A stretch of DNA of 64,000 bases, taken from assembly GCF_000517545.1 (NCBI RefSeq), contig NZ_BAIV01000026.1:1-64000 (forward strand), given 5' to 3'. Made by a program: the position numbers and the translations under genes. Below, piece by piece: positions 17,632 through 27,622 of this stretch. The DNA comes from Bacteroides reticulotermitis JCM 10512. GTDB lineage: Bacteria > Bacteroidota > Bacteroidia > Bacteroidales > Bacteroidaceae. The notes under the pieces are model-generated. The model was not told where the DNA came from, did no database searches, and was given only the letters and a program-made list of their open reading frames with translations. Numbering within the stretch: position 1 is the stretch's first letter; every line of letters begins with the position of its first letter.

Positions 17632-19290
17632 TTATTGAGAGATACCGAGGAAGCCGGCAACCGCTTCCGCACAACGTTCGCCATCTACCCCGGCGGAGAC
17701 AATACCGCCTGCGTATCCGGCACCTTCTCCACAAGGGAATAGGCCGTTGACTGTGGTATGTTGCAGCGTATCTTTATCGCGCACAATACGTAAAGGCGAG
17801 GATGTCCGGGTTTCTACTCCGATCATAACGGCCTCATTGGTGAGGAAGCCCCGGCTGCTACGCCCAAACTGTTGGAAACCCAGAGATAATCTTTGCGTGA
17901 TAAATTCGGGCATCCAGAAGTGAAGCGGAGAGGAGATCAGCCCCGGACTATACGACGATTCGGGTAGGTCATAACTCAACTTCTTACGTGTAAAGTCCTG
18001 CATACGTTGAGCGGGAGCCGTTTGGCGTCTGCCGCCCTGCAACCAAGACTGACGTTCTAACTCTTCCTGAAAGTGTAGAACAGCTAGCAAATCTGTGCTC
18101 ATGGTGGCTAACTGCGTGTTGCTCAGTGTCGGGTTGAGCGCGAGTAACTGTTCCCGTTGTTGTGCAGCCAACTCTTCGCTTTCTATTTTCAATTTCTCCT
18201 GTAAGAGGTCTTCGGGCTGTATTTCTACCACCATTCCCGAGTTGCTCCAGCGTGATCCGCGGTTGGAAGGAGACATCCCATTTACGACCACTTGTTCCGG
18301 TCCGCTTGCGGCAGGAACGATAAACCCACCGGGGCACATACAGAAACTGTACACTCCTCGTCCTTCGACTTGGGTCACAAAGCTGTATTCGGCAGCCGGA
18401 AGATGCTTACCCCGTCCGTCCCGGTTGTGGTATTGAATCTGGTCGATCAGCAACGAAGGGTGTTCCAAACGAACACCGACAGCAATCCCTTTGGCTTCCA
18501 TCGCTACATCGTTTGCAGCCAACCAGCGATATACATCGCGGGCGGAGTGTCCGGTAGCGAGAATAACAGGCCCCAGAAAAGTATTACCGGTATTGGTTTC
18601 TACCCCTTTGATCTTGTTCGCTTCAATAATGAGTGCGTCCATTCTGGTCTGGAAGTGAACTTCACCGCCACACTCCAGAATGGTGTTGCGCATATTCTCG
18701 ATTACCCGTGGTAATTTGTCTGTCCCGATATGCGGATGTGCATCTGCCAATATTGCGGTAGAAGCACCATGCTGGCAAAATACATTCAGTACTTTATCTA
18801 CATTGCCTCTCTTCTTACTGCGGGTGTACAGTTTGCCATCCGAGTAGGCACCTGCACCTCCTTCGCCAAAACTATAATTTGATTCCGGGTCGACAAGATG
18901 CTCCCGGTTGATCTGAGCCAAATCTTTTTTCCGCTCGCGTACATCCTTGCCACGTTCGATAACGATTGGACGCAGCCCCAACTCGATGAGTCGTAGCGCA
19001 GCGAATAAGCCACCGGGGCCTGCACCGACTACAATAACCTGCGGTTTTCCTTCTACATTATGATAGGTCGTATGCTCGTATTCGTCTTCTTTAGCCATCT
19101 CATTGGTGTAAACCCGTACCTTCAGATTTACGAAAATCGTTCGTTGCCGTGCATCAATGCTTCGTTTCAAGATGCGGATAGCGGTCATGTCGCGCAGCTT
19201 GATACCTTTTTCATCCGCTAGGAATTCTTTCAACTGCTGTTCGTTGGCAGCTATTTCGGGGAGTACACGTACTTGATATTCGTTGGTCAT
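17632..19290 (-). CDS. NAD(P)/FAD-dependent oxidoreductase of unknown substrate
   Basis: A 552-residue flavoprotein of the uncharacterised dehydrogenase group COG2509. An N-terminal region of about 85 residues (with RQRTIFVNLKVRVYT) precedes the dinucleotide-binding VIVVGAGPGGLFAALRL (about 86-102). Further FAD-family marks are YSFGEGGAGAYSDGKLYTR, PVILATGHSARD (about 245) and the C-terminal GLFPCGEGAGYAGGIVSA. There is no signal peptide. It is transcribed with radA upstream, but the 80-base gap and unrelated functions give no firm context. The substrate is unknown for the whole family as far as I know. Confidence 0.8.
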   Translation of the reverse strand: MTNEYQVRVLPEIAANEQQLKEFLADEKGIKLRDMTAIRILKRSIDARQRTIFVNLKVRVYTNEMAKEDEYEHTTYHNVEGKPQVIVVGAGPGGLFAALRLIELGLRPIVIERGKDVRERKKDLAQINREHLVDPESNYSFGEGGAGAYSDGKLYTRSKKRGNVDKVLNVFCQHGASTAILADAHPHIGTDKLPRVIENMRNTILECGGEVHFQTRMDALIIEANKIKGVETNTGNTFLGPVILATGHSARDVYRWLAANDVAMEAKGIAVGVRLEHPSLLIDQIQYHNRDGRGKHLPAAEYSFVTQVEGRGVYSFCMCPGGFIVPAASGPEQVVVNGMSPSNRGSRWSNSGMVVEIQPEDLLQEKLKIESEELAAQQREQLLALNPTLSNTQLATMSTDLLAVLHFQEELERQSWLQGGRRQTAPAQRMQDFTRKKLSYDLPESSYSPGLISSPLHFWMPEFITQRLSLGFQQFGRSSRGFLTNEAVMIGVETRTSSPLRIVRDKDTLQHTTVNGLFPCGEGAGYAGGIVSAGVDGERCAEAVAGFLGISQ

Positions 19291-19370
19291 ATGTTGAGTG
19301 GAGATTTTGAAAAGTTATTTATTATATAGTTTTTGATTTGCAGCCTGCTGCATCAATTTCCCTTTTAGTT

Positions 19371-20736
19371 TTATCCAAATAATGCACGGAACGCTTCTTC
19401 TACTTTCCGTACCGGAACCAGTTCGATCTTTATCTTCTTTCGGTCGATTCCTTGCAGGTTGTATTTAGGTAGCAGGAAACGTTTGAAACCGAGTTTTTCC
19501 GCTTCTCCGATTCGTTGTTCGATTCGGTTGACGGGACGTATTTCGCCTGATAAACCGATTTCTCCTGCCATACAAACTTCCTGCTCGATGGCTGCATCCA
19601 TGTTGGAAGATAGAATGGCGCTAATCACTGCCAGGTCGATGGCGGGATCGTTAACCTTCAGCCACCGGCAATATTCAGGAAGACATCTTTTTGTGCCAGC
19701 TTGAAGCCGACCCGTTTTTCGAGAACAGCCAACAGCATATTCATCCGGCGAATATCAAATCCCGTAGCCGAACGCTGCGGATTGCCGTATACAGCCGAAC
19801 TAACCAAAGCTTGTGTCTCTATCAGGAAAGGACGTACCCCTTCGATTGCGGAAGCGATAGCTACACCGCTCATTCCCTCGTGATCTTGGTTCAGCAGAAG
19901 TTCCGACGGATTGCTAACCTGACGCAGCCCGTCTTGCCGCATTTCATAAATACCCAGTTCGGCTGTGCTACCGAAGCGATTCTTTATGCTGCGCAGGATG
20001 CGATACATATAGTGCTGATCACCTTCAAACTGGAGAACCGTGTCGACAATATGCTCCAAAACCTTCGGGCCGGCAATGCTACCTTCCTTATTTATATGAC
20101 CGATCAGCAGTACCGGCGTATGGGTTTCTTTGGCAAACCGAAGAATAGCCGCGGAGCATTCCCGAACTTGCGCTACGCTTCCGGGAGAGGACTCAAGGCT
20201 TTCGGTAGAAATGGTTTGTATGGAATCGATAATAACTAAATCCGGATTGGTATTTTTGATGTGAACATAAATCTGTTCGAGTGACGTTTCGCAAACGATA
20301 AGACAATCATTGGAGATCTGTCCGAGACGGTCGGCACGCAGTTTCAACTGTCGCGCACTCTCTTCACCGGATATGTATAAGATCTTTCTTTCCGGCATTC
20401 GCAATACGGTTTGCAGCACCAAGGTCGATTTACCGATACCGGGTTCGCCGCCTATTAAAACCAGAGAGCCCGGTACTAAACCGCCTCCCAGCACGCGATT
20501 TAGTTCTTCATCGTGCATGTCGATTCTTTCTTCTTCGCCCGGTTCTATCTCACTGAGCGAAAGGGGCTTTGCTTTAGGCGTTTCAAGGCCTCCCATTGCC
20601 CGTCGGTTGCTTGGCTCTTTCCGTACAATCTCTTCTACATACGTATTCCACTCCCCACACGATGGGCATTTGCCTACCATTTGGGAGAATCCTGTCCACA
20701 GTTACTACACACATATACGGTTTTCTCTTTAGCCAT
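19371..20736 (-). CDS. radA: DNA repair ATPase RadA (two frameshifts)
   Basis: RadA is a RecA-like branch-migration helicase that processes recombination intermediates. Restored, it is 455 residues: zinc finger VCSNCGQDSPKW then GKCPSCGEW at the N terminus, Walker A GGEPGIGKSTL (about 97-107), the RadA-specific KNRFG motif (RSIKNRFGSTAELGIY), and a C-terminal Lon-protease-like domain (EVCMAGEIGLSGEIRPV). Two bases are missing: one near 20677 (TGG TAG where TGG GTA is expected, after PKW) and one near 19662 (GGTGG CTG where GGGCTG is expected, between NIAGG and LKVND). Each creates a stop, and each is a loss from a GGG run on the coding strand. Two independent losses in a well-conserved repair gene with no other damage argue for sequence error. 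Confidence 0.9.
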
Positions 20737-20839
20737 CTTCTATCTTTTTCTTTTTGGAACTCAAACCCTACAAAAGTAGATATAAACTGGGCAATGTCAA
20801 AACAATAGCTCAAAAAACGGAAGCAATACATCCGAACTA

Positions 20840-20874
20840 AATAAAAAAACTCCTATTACGTGGTGAATAGGAGT
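20840..20874 (-). terminator. terminator after ansA
   Basis: A perfect 9-bp stem (ACTCCTATT with AATAGGAGT, 20849-20874) is followed on the minus strand by a run of seven T. It starts 12 bases after the asparaginase stop codon. Confidence 0.8.
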
Positions 20875-20885
20875 CGTCTGTTCTT

Positions 20886-21926
20886 TTAGATGGTAATTTC
20901 GCCCGCAATGGATTGATTCATACGTTCGCGCACCTCATCGGGCGTATACCCATGTCCGAGTAAGAACATTAATTTGGTGACAGCCGATTCGGTTGTGCTG
21001 TCATAGCCGCAGACAACGCCTGCTTGTATCAGTTGATAGCCTGTCTCATACCGCTCCATCTCTACGGTACCAGCGTTGCATTGTGTGACGTTGACTATGA
21101 CGATGCCTTGTTTGCTCGATTCACAAAGTCGGCGTATGAACCATTCCTTGCGAGGAGCGTTTCCCGATCCATAGGTTTCCAGTACAATTGCTTTTAATCC
21201 TTCAATCTTTAAGATAGCCGTAATCACATTCTCCTGAATGCCGGGGAAAAGCTTGAGTACAACCACATTGGTATCTAGCAAATAATGAGGTTTCAACTCG
21301 CTATCTTCCGTGTAAGAGTCAATCTGCAAGTTTTTGTATTTGATGTGAATCCCGGCTTCGGCCAGCACCGGATAATTAAACGAACGGAATGCGTTGAAAT
21401 TCTCCGCATTCATCTTTGTTGTACGATTACCTCTCATCAGGTGATTCTCGAAGAAGATACAGACTTCCGGAACCAGCGGTTTGCCTTCACCATCATGTGC
21501 GGTGGCTATCTCAATGCTTGTCATTAGATTTTCTTTACCATCGGTCCGGAGTACACCGATCGGCAGTTGCGAGCCGGTGAGAATAACAGGTTTGGTCAAT
21601 CCTTCCAACATAAAACTTAAAGCGGAAGCGGTGTAAGCCATTGTATCTGTCCCATGCAAAATAACAAACCCATTATAGAGATGGTAATTATCGTTTATGA
21701 TTCGAACCAATTTCCGCCAAGCCTCCGGCTCCATGTCGGAAGAATCCATTGGAGGATCGAACTGATAAGTGACGATCGGGAAGTTAAATTTTTGCAATTC
21801 GGGAATATGTTTCTGTAATTGCTCAAAATTGAAATTCTCTAATGCTCCTGTTTCGGCATTTTCAATCATACCGATTGTTCCGCCGGTGTATATTAACAAA
21901 ACGGAAGCGTTTGGGTTTGTTGTCAT
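20886..21926 (-). CDS. ansA: type I L-asparaginase
   Basis: Hydrolyses asparagine to aspartate and ammonia. The 346-residue protein shows both catalytic Thr motifs: LLIYTGGTIGMI near residue 10-21 and LHGTDTMAYTASALSFM around 93-109, followed by PVILTGSQLPIG. There is no signal peptide, so it is the cytosolic type I enzyme, which generally has low affinity and is allosteric. A regulatory C-terminal domain with TQCNAGTVEMERYETG is present. It is a single gene with its own terminator, upstream of and divergent from the threonine operon. Asparaginase supplies aspartate, the precursor of the threonine pathway, but no shared control is visible. Confidence 0.9.
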   Translation of the reverse strand: MTTNPNASVLLIYTGGTIGMIENAETGALENFNFEQLQKHIPELQKFNFPIVTYQFDPPMDSSDMEPEAWRKLVRIINDNYHLYNGFVILHGTDTMAYTASALSFMLEGLTKPVILTGSQLPIGVLRTDGKENLMTSIEIATAHDGEGKPLVPEVCIFFENHLMRGNRTTKMNAENFNAFRSFNYPVLAEAGIHIKYKNLQIDSYTEDSELKPHYLLDTNVVVLKLFPGIQENVITAILKIEGLKAIVLETYGSGNAPRKEWFIRRLCESSKQGIVIVNVTQCNAGTVEMERYETGYQLIQAGVVCGYDSTTESAVTKLMFLLGHGYTPDEVRERMNQSIAGEITI

Positions 21927-22087
21927 CTGGTTTTAAACTGTATTATTCGCAAATATAAGAATATGTTTTATAAAAATGTAGCAAAGTGTCATAAAAATAA
22001 GGGGGCTATAGGGGGTGCTGAGGATTGAAATGATTCTTTTTATTAGAAAATAATCGAAAAAAGTGATAGTTTGAATGTTTTTATTAT

Positions 22088-22095
22088 TACTTTTG
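22088..22095 (+). promoter_or_regulatory. -7 box of the threonine operon
   Basis: TACTTTTG is a perfect TAnnTTTG box. It lies 36 bases before the leader-peptide ATG, so the leader would be on the thrA transcript. A TTTG at 22070-22073 is too close (14 bases) for a canonical -33 box. Confidence 0.5.
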
Positions 22096-22130
22096 CGACA
22101 CTTATCAAAACAAATGTAGAAAAAAGGTAT

Positions 22131-22190
22131 ATGATGAAGTACTATCCGCATACAGTCACATCCATGTGCACCACCACCCTTAGGGGTTGA
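22131..22190 (+). CDS. probable threonine operon leader peptide
   Basis: A 19-residue frame (MMKYYPHTVTSMCTTTLRG) lies between the operon promoter and thrA. Five of its residues are Thr, including three ACC codons in a row just before the end. It is preceded by AAAAAGG, a possible ribosome site 6 bases upstream. A Thr-rich short peptide upstream of aspartokinase-homoserine dehydrogenase is the layout of transcription attenuators such as E. coli thrL. The sequence itself is unlike thrL. A second Met follows the first. The call rests on composition and position only. Confidence 0.55.
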   Translation: MMKYYPHTVTSMCTTTLRG

Positions 22191-22236
22191 GGATAGTATT
22201 TGTGTATCTACGTGATTCACGCCTATAAGACTAGGC
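22141..22236 (+). promoter_or_regulatory. candidate attenuator structures in the thr leader
   Basis: AGTACTATCC (about 22138-22147) can pair with GGATAGTATT (22191-22200), one G-T pair, enclosing the Thr codons of the leader peptide. Downstream are CGTGATTCACG (22211-22221) and GCCTA-TAAGAC-TAGGC (22221-22236), the last followed by AAAAACAATTTTTAATTT. A ribosome stalled at the Thr codons would block the first long pairing, as attenuation requires. The terminator hairpin is not textbook, because the T run starts 8 bases after the stem. Confidence 0.35.
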
Positions 22237-22324
22237 AAAAACAATTTTTAATTTATTCGTAAACAATCAATCGTCCTGTATTTAAAAGTGATTACACAGG
22301 GCATTGTATTAAATAAGTATCTTC

Positions 22325-24759
22325 ATGAAAGTAATGAAATTCGGCGGGACATCCGTAGGTTCCGTGGACAGCATTTTAAGCGTAAAGAGAATTGTTGAGT
22401 CGGCCAACGAGCCGGTTATTGTTATTGTTTCCGCTTTGGGAGGCATAACCGACAGATTGATTAACACATCGAAGATGGCAGCCACCGGTGACCCGGCTTA
22501 CGAAGGAGAATTTCGTGAGATTGTTTTTCGCCATGTAGAGATGATTAAAGAAGTTGTTCCGGCTGGTGAAAGGCAAGTAGGGTTGTTGCGACGTATTGGT
22601 GAACTGCTAAATGAACTGAAAGATATTTTTCAGGGAGTTTATCTGATCAAAGATCTCTCTTCAAAAACAGCCGATACCATTGTAAGTTATGGTGAACGAT
22701 TATCGTCGGTCTTGGTTGCCGAACTGATCGAAGGAGCCGAATGGTATGACTCACGTACCTTTATTAAAACTGAAAAGAAACATAATAAGGATACACTGGA
22801 TGTAGACCTTACCAATAGTTTGGTGAAAGCGGCTTTTCAAAAGATACCGAAAGTGGCTTTAGTGCCGGGATTTATCTCTTCGGACAAGACAACCGGAAAC
22901 GTGACCAACCTGGGACGTGGAGGTTCCGATTATACCGCTTCTATCATTGCAGCAGCGCTTGATGCCAATAGTCTGGAGATCTGGACTGATGTGGACGGCT
23001 TCATGACTGCCGATCCGCGGGTTATCTCTACCGCTTATACGATTGCTGAATTGAGTTATGTAGAAGCGACCGAGCTTTGTAACTTTGGCGCTAAAGTGGT
23101 TTATCCGCCAACCATCTATCCGGTCTATCATAAAAATATTCCTATATTAATAAAGAATACGTTTAATCCTGACGGTGTAGGCACTGTTATCAAGCAAAAT
23201 GTAACCAGTCCGGAATGTAAAGCGATTAAGGGTATCTCGTCTATCAACGATACAAGCCTGATTACCGTACAGGGACTCGGTATGGTAGGGGTAATTGGTG
23301 TCAACTACCGCATATTCAAGGCGCTGGCTAAAAACGGAATCAGTGTATTCCTTGTGTCGCAAGCTTCTTCGGAGAACAGTACTTCGATTGGCGTGCGTAA
23401 TGCCGATGCCGATCTTGCTTGTGAAGTCCTGAATGATGAATTTGTCAAAGAGATCGAAGTTGGAGAAATCTCGCCGATCTTGGCCGAGAGAGATCTGGCT
23501 ACGGTAGCTATTGTAGGCGAAAATATGAAACATACACCGGGTATTGCCGGTAAGTTGTTCGGTACATTGGGCCGCAATGGTATTAACGTGATAGCTTGTG
23601 CACAGGGAGCTTCGGAAACCAACATCTCGTTTGTAGTCGATTCTAAGTCCTTGCGCAAATCGCTCAACGTAATTCATGACTCTTTCTTCCTCTCCGAATT
23701 CCAGGTACTGAACCTGTTTATTTGTGGAGTGGGTACGGTAGGAGGAAGCTTGGTTGAGCAGATTCGAAGCCAACAACAGAAACTTATGGTAGAAAATGGC
23801 TTGAAGCTGCATGTCGTAGGTATTATCGATGCTTCGAAAGCGATATTCAGCCGTCAGGGATTTGACTTGGCTAACTTCCGTGAGGAACTCAAAGATAAAG
23901 GAAAAGAAAGCTCGTTGGAAGCCATTCGCGAGGAAGTGGTCGGCATGAATATCTTCAACTCAGTATTTGTTGACTGTACTGCCAGCCCGGACATTGCTTT
24001 GCTCTATAAGGATTTCTTGCAACATAATATTTCGGTGGTAGCTGCCAATAAGATCGCGGCCTCTTCGGCTTACGAAAACTACCGGGAACTGAAAACAATT
24101 GCCCGCCAACGTGGTGTGAAGTTCTTGTTTGAAACTAATGTTGGAGCCGGACTCCCAATTATTAACACTATAAACGACCTGATTCACAGTGGAGACAAGA
24201 TATTGAAGATTGAAGCTGTTCTTTCGGGTACGCTGAACTATATCTTCAATAAGATCAGTGCCGATATTCCTTTTAGCCGTACCATCAAGATGGCGCAGGA
24301 AGAACGGTACTCCGAACCCGATCCACGCATCGACCTGAGTGGTAAAGATGTGGTTCGTAAACTGGTGATTCTGGCTCGTGAGGCAGGTTACTGTATTGAG
24401 CAGGAAGATGTGGAGACCAATCTTTTTGTACCGACTGATTTCTTCGATGGCTCGTTGGATGACTTCTGGAAACGTGTACCGAGCCTGGACGCTGACTTTG
24501 AAGCACGCCGCCAAGTCTTAGAAACAGAACATAAGCATTGGCGTTTTGTTGCCAAGTTAGACAATGGCAAAGCATCCGTAGGCCTGCAGGAAGTAGGAGC
24601 CAATCATCGTTTTACGGCTTGGAAGGTAGTAATAATATCATCCTATTGACGACCGAGCGCTACAAAGAGTATCCGATGATGATTCAGGGATACGGTGCCG
24701 GAGCCGATGTAACAGCTGCCGGAGTATTTGCCGACATCATGAGTATTGCAAACGTTTAA
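22325..24759 (+). CDS. thrA: bifunctional aspartokinase / homoserine dehydrogenase (frameshift)
   Basis: Catalyses the first and third steps from aspartate to homoserine. Restored, it is 811 residues. The aspartokinase domain begins [13 protein letters not shown] and contains [15 protein letters not shown]; two ACT domains follow (about 310-450), the likely site of threonine feedback; the dehydrogenase domain starts with the NADP fold [17 protein letters not shown] (about 461-477) and has [14 protein letters not shown]. The open frame ends at 24649 because one C is missing at about 24608 (CATCG where CATCCG is expected); restoring it gives [21 protein letters not shown] and the normal end IMSIANV. 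It is first in the operon with the mutase-like gene (11 bases on) and thrC. Confidence 0.93.
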
Positions 24760-24770
24760 TTGTCTGTCTT

Positions 24771-25992
24771 ATGAAACATATTATCATACTGGGTGACGGA
24801 ATGGCCGACTGGCCTGTGAAGTCACTGGGAAACAAGACGCTTTTGCAATACGCAAAGACGCCTTATATGGATCTATTAGCCCGAATGGGACGTAACGGAA
24901 GATTGGCAACAGTGCCCGCCGGATTTCATCCGGGAAGCGAAGTAGCAATATGTCTGTGCTTGGGTACAACCTACCTAAAGTGTACGAAGGACGCGGCCCG
25001 TTGGAAGCTGCCAGCATTGGGATTGATTTACAACCCGGTGAAATGGCTATGCGTTGTAACCTGATTTGTGTGGAAGAAGAGATTCTAAAGAATCACTCTT
25101 CCGGTCATATATCTACGGAGGAAGCCGATGTATTGATCCAATTCCTGCAAGAAAAGCTGGGAAACGATCGCGTACGCTTTCATTCCGGAGTACAATACCG
25201 CCATTTATTGGTGATCAAAGGAGGAAATAAACAGATTGATTGCACGCCTCCGCACGATGTTCCGCTAAAACCTTTCGGTCCGTTGATGGTAAAAGCTCTG
25301 GTGCCGGAAGCACAGGAAACTGCCGATCTAATAAACGAACTGATTCTGAAATCGCAGGAATTGCTGAAAGATCATCCGCTCAACCTGAAGCGTATGGCCG
25401 AAGGAAAAGATACGGCTAACAGTATTTGGCCGTGGAGTCCGGGTTACCGTCCGCAGATGCCATTGTTGGCTGATACCTTTCCGCAAGTAAAAAGAGGAGC
25501 CGTTATTTCGGCTGTCGATCTCATTAACGGGATCGGTTACTATGCCGGCTTGCGCCGTATAGCAGTTGAAGGAGCTACCGGACTTTATAATACCAATTAT
25601 GAGAATAAGGTTGCCGCTGCCTCGAAGCGTTGAAAACGGATGATTTCGTTTATCTGCATATTGAAGCTAGCGATGAGGCCGGACACGAAGGAGATATCGA
25701 CTTGAAATTGCTAACGATCGAGAATCTCGACAAACGGGCGGTAGGCCCTATCTATGAAGCGGTAAAAGACTGGGAAGAACCGGTTGCCATAGCCGTACTT
25801 CCGGACCATCCTACCCCTTGCGAACTTCGTACGCATACCTCTGACCCTATTCCTTTCCTGATCTGGTATCCGGGCATTAAGCCTGATGAGGTGCAGACAT
25901 ACGACGAAGAGGCTGCCTCTAATGGCGACTGCGGCCTGCTGAAGGAAGACGAGTTTATTAATTTGTTTATGAATTGTGGTGCTACAGAGTAA
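24771..25992 (+). CDS. ApgM-like phosphotransferase, probable homoserine kinase (two frameshifts)
   Basis: The 407-residue restored protein belongs to the cofactor-independent phosphoglycerate mutase superfamily: metal site IIILGDGMADWP at the start, the catalytic serine region GSEVANMSVLGY, EASDEAGHEGD and VLPDHPTPCELRTHT at the C terminus. A clade of this family located between thrA and thrC, in genomes without a GHMP-type thrB, has been proposed to be the homoserine kinase. That is exactly this context, so the inferred reaction is homoserine to O-phosphohomoserine, not glycolysis. Two bases are missing: an A near 24947 (GCAATATG for GCAAATATG) and a C near 25620 (GCCTCGAAG for GCCCTCGAAG). 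With both restored the three frame pieces join without other damage. Confidence 0.8.
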
Positions 25993-26025
25993 GTGCAAGT
26001 TGTAGCGCAAGAAGAAATAACGATT

Positions 26026-27327
26026 ATGAATTATTATAGTACAAACAAGCAAGCGCCGATGGCTTCGTTGCAAGAAGCTGTTGTGAAAGGGCTTGCTTCC
26101 GATAAAGGGCTTTTTATGCCTGTAACCATCAAACCACTTCCGCAGGAGTTCTACGACACGATCGATACGCTGTCTTTCCAAGAGATAGCCTACCGGGTGG
26201 CAGACGCTTTCTTTGGCGAAGACATTCCGGCCGATATCTTGAAAGAGATCGTATACGATACGCTCAACTTTGATGTTCCTTTGGTACAGGTGACGGAAAG
26301 TATCTATTCGTTGGAATTGTTTCACGGACCGACACTGGCTTTCAAAGACGTAGGCGGACGCTTCATGGCCCGCCTATTGGGTTACTTCATTAAGAAAGAA
26401 GGACAGAAAGATGTGAATGTACTGGTGGCTACCTCCGGAGATACGGGGAGTGCTGTTGCCAACGGATTCTTGGGCGTAGAAGGTATTCATGTATATGTGC
26501 TCTATCCGAAAGGAAAAGTCAGCGAAATACAAGAGAAGCAGTTTACGACACTGGGACAGAATATTACGGCTCTTGAGATAGACGGAACGTTCGACGATTG
26601 CCAGGCTTTGGTGAAGTCAGCGTTTATGGATAAAGAATTGAACGAACACCTTTCGTTGACTTCTGCCAACTCGATCAATGTAGCCCGTTTCTTGCCGCAG
26701 GCTTTCTACTATTTCTATGCGTATGCCCAGTTGAAACGTGCCGGAAAAGCAGACCAATTGGTTGTCTGTGTGCCTAGCGGAAACTTCGGTAACATTACTG
26801 CCGGATTGTTCGGCAAACGGATGGGCCTTCCCGTGAAACGCTTCATTGCAGCTAACAACCGCAATGACATATTCTTCCAGTATCTGCAAACGGGCCAATA
26901 CAATCCTCGCCCGTCTATTGCTACGATTGCCAATGCCATGGACGTAGGCGATCCGAGTAACTTTGCTCGCGTGCTCGATCTGTATGGAGCTTCTCATGAA
27001 GCGATTACCGCCGATGTTTCGGGAACTACGTATACCGACGAGCAGATTCGGGATACTGTAAAGGAGACATGGGAGAAACATCAATACCTGCTCGATCCTC
27101 ACGGTGCATGTGGTTATCGTGCGTTGGAAGAAGGTTTGCAAGCCGGCGAGATCGGTGTGTTCCTTGAAACCGCTCACCCGGCTAAGTTTCTGGAAACAGT
27201 GGAAGCCATCTTAGGTGAAAAGGTAGAGGTGCCTGTCAAACTACAAGAGTTTATGAAGGGAGAGAAGCAAAACCTGTCGATGACAAAAGAATTTGCGGAT
27301 TTCAAGAACTACCTGCTTGCTCTCTAA
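26026..27327 (+). CDS. thrC: threonine synthase
   Basis: Converts O-phosphohomoserine to threonine with pyridoxal phosphate. From ATG 26026 the protein is 433 residues, beginning MNYYSTNKQAPMASLQEAV, the usual start of the E. coli-like class; an upstream in-frame extension to 25993 has no coding support. The cofactor lysine is K107 in HGPTLAFKDVGGRFMARL. VLVATSGDTGSAVANGF and PSGNFGNITAG are the phosphate-binding and substrate loops. It is the last gene of the operon, 33 bases after the mutase-like gene. No clear terminator was found except the palindromic array beginning 44 bases downstream. Confidence 0.95.
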   Translation: MNYYSTNKQAPMASLQEAVVKGLASDKGLFMPVTIKPLPQEFYDTIDTLSFQEIAYRVADAFFGEDIPADILKEIVYDTLNFDVPLVQVTESIYSLELFHGPTLAFKDVGGRFMARLLGYFIKKEGQKDVNVLVATSGDTGSAVANGFLGVEGIHVYVLYPKGKVSEIQEKQFTTLGQNITALEIDGTFDDCQALVKSAFMDKELNEHLSLTSANSINVARFLPQAFYYFYAYAQLKRAGKADQLVVCVPSGNFGNITAGLFGKRMGLPVKRFIAANNRNDIFFQYLQTGQYNPRPSIATIANAMDVGDPSNFARVLDLYGASHEAITADVSGTTYTDEQIRDTVKETWEKHQYLLDPHGACGYRALEEGLQAGEIGVFLETAHPAKFLETVEAILGEKVEVPVKLQEFMKGEKQNLSMTKEFADFKNYLLAL

Positions 27328-27371
27328 ACTGATTGCCTAACCTTGGAATTGGTTTAATCGAATAAGTTATT

Positions 27372-27460
27372 TGTGCCACTGCAGTGGCACAGCCGTGCCA
27401 TCGCATTGTCACAGTTGTGCCAGTACGGTGGCACAACTGTTTCCACCCGTTGGCACGATC
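27372..27460. repeat. 22-bp-period palindromic repeat array B
   Basis: Four tandem imperfect palindromes of the form TGTGCCA-N5-TGGCACA. Unit 1 (27372-27391) is a perfect 20-bp palindrome with left half TGTGCCACTG. Unit 2 is 27395-27412 (GTGCCA...TTGTCAC), unit 3 is 27415-27436 (TTGTGCCA-N6-TGGCACAA, 8-bp arms), unit 4 is 27440-27456 (TTTCCA...TGGCAC). Centres are 22, 22 and about 22.5 bp apart. The array lies between the convergent ends of thrC and the thiamine pyrophosphokinase gene. The rest of this 295-base gap, 27465-27622, shows nothing I can assign. Confidence 0.8.
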
Positions 27461-27622
27461 GCAACAAACCGATGCCCTAGTTATGTTCTCTATAAGAAAG
27501 CAAAGAACACAACCGGTATCTGAAGTGATCCCTTTGCATATCGCATAAATCTACCGGCATTGATTCGGAGAATTAATGCGTTCTTTAAAAAAAAGAGACT
27601 AGTCATATGAATAATTGTGAAC

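Noticed and set aside
24771-25992. Three separate small genes between thrA and thrC
   Set aside because: The three frames join into one family-length protein when two single missing bases are restored.
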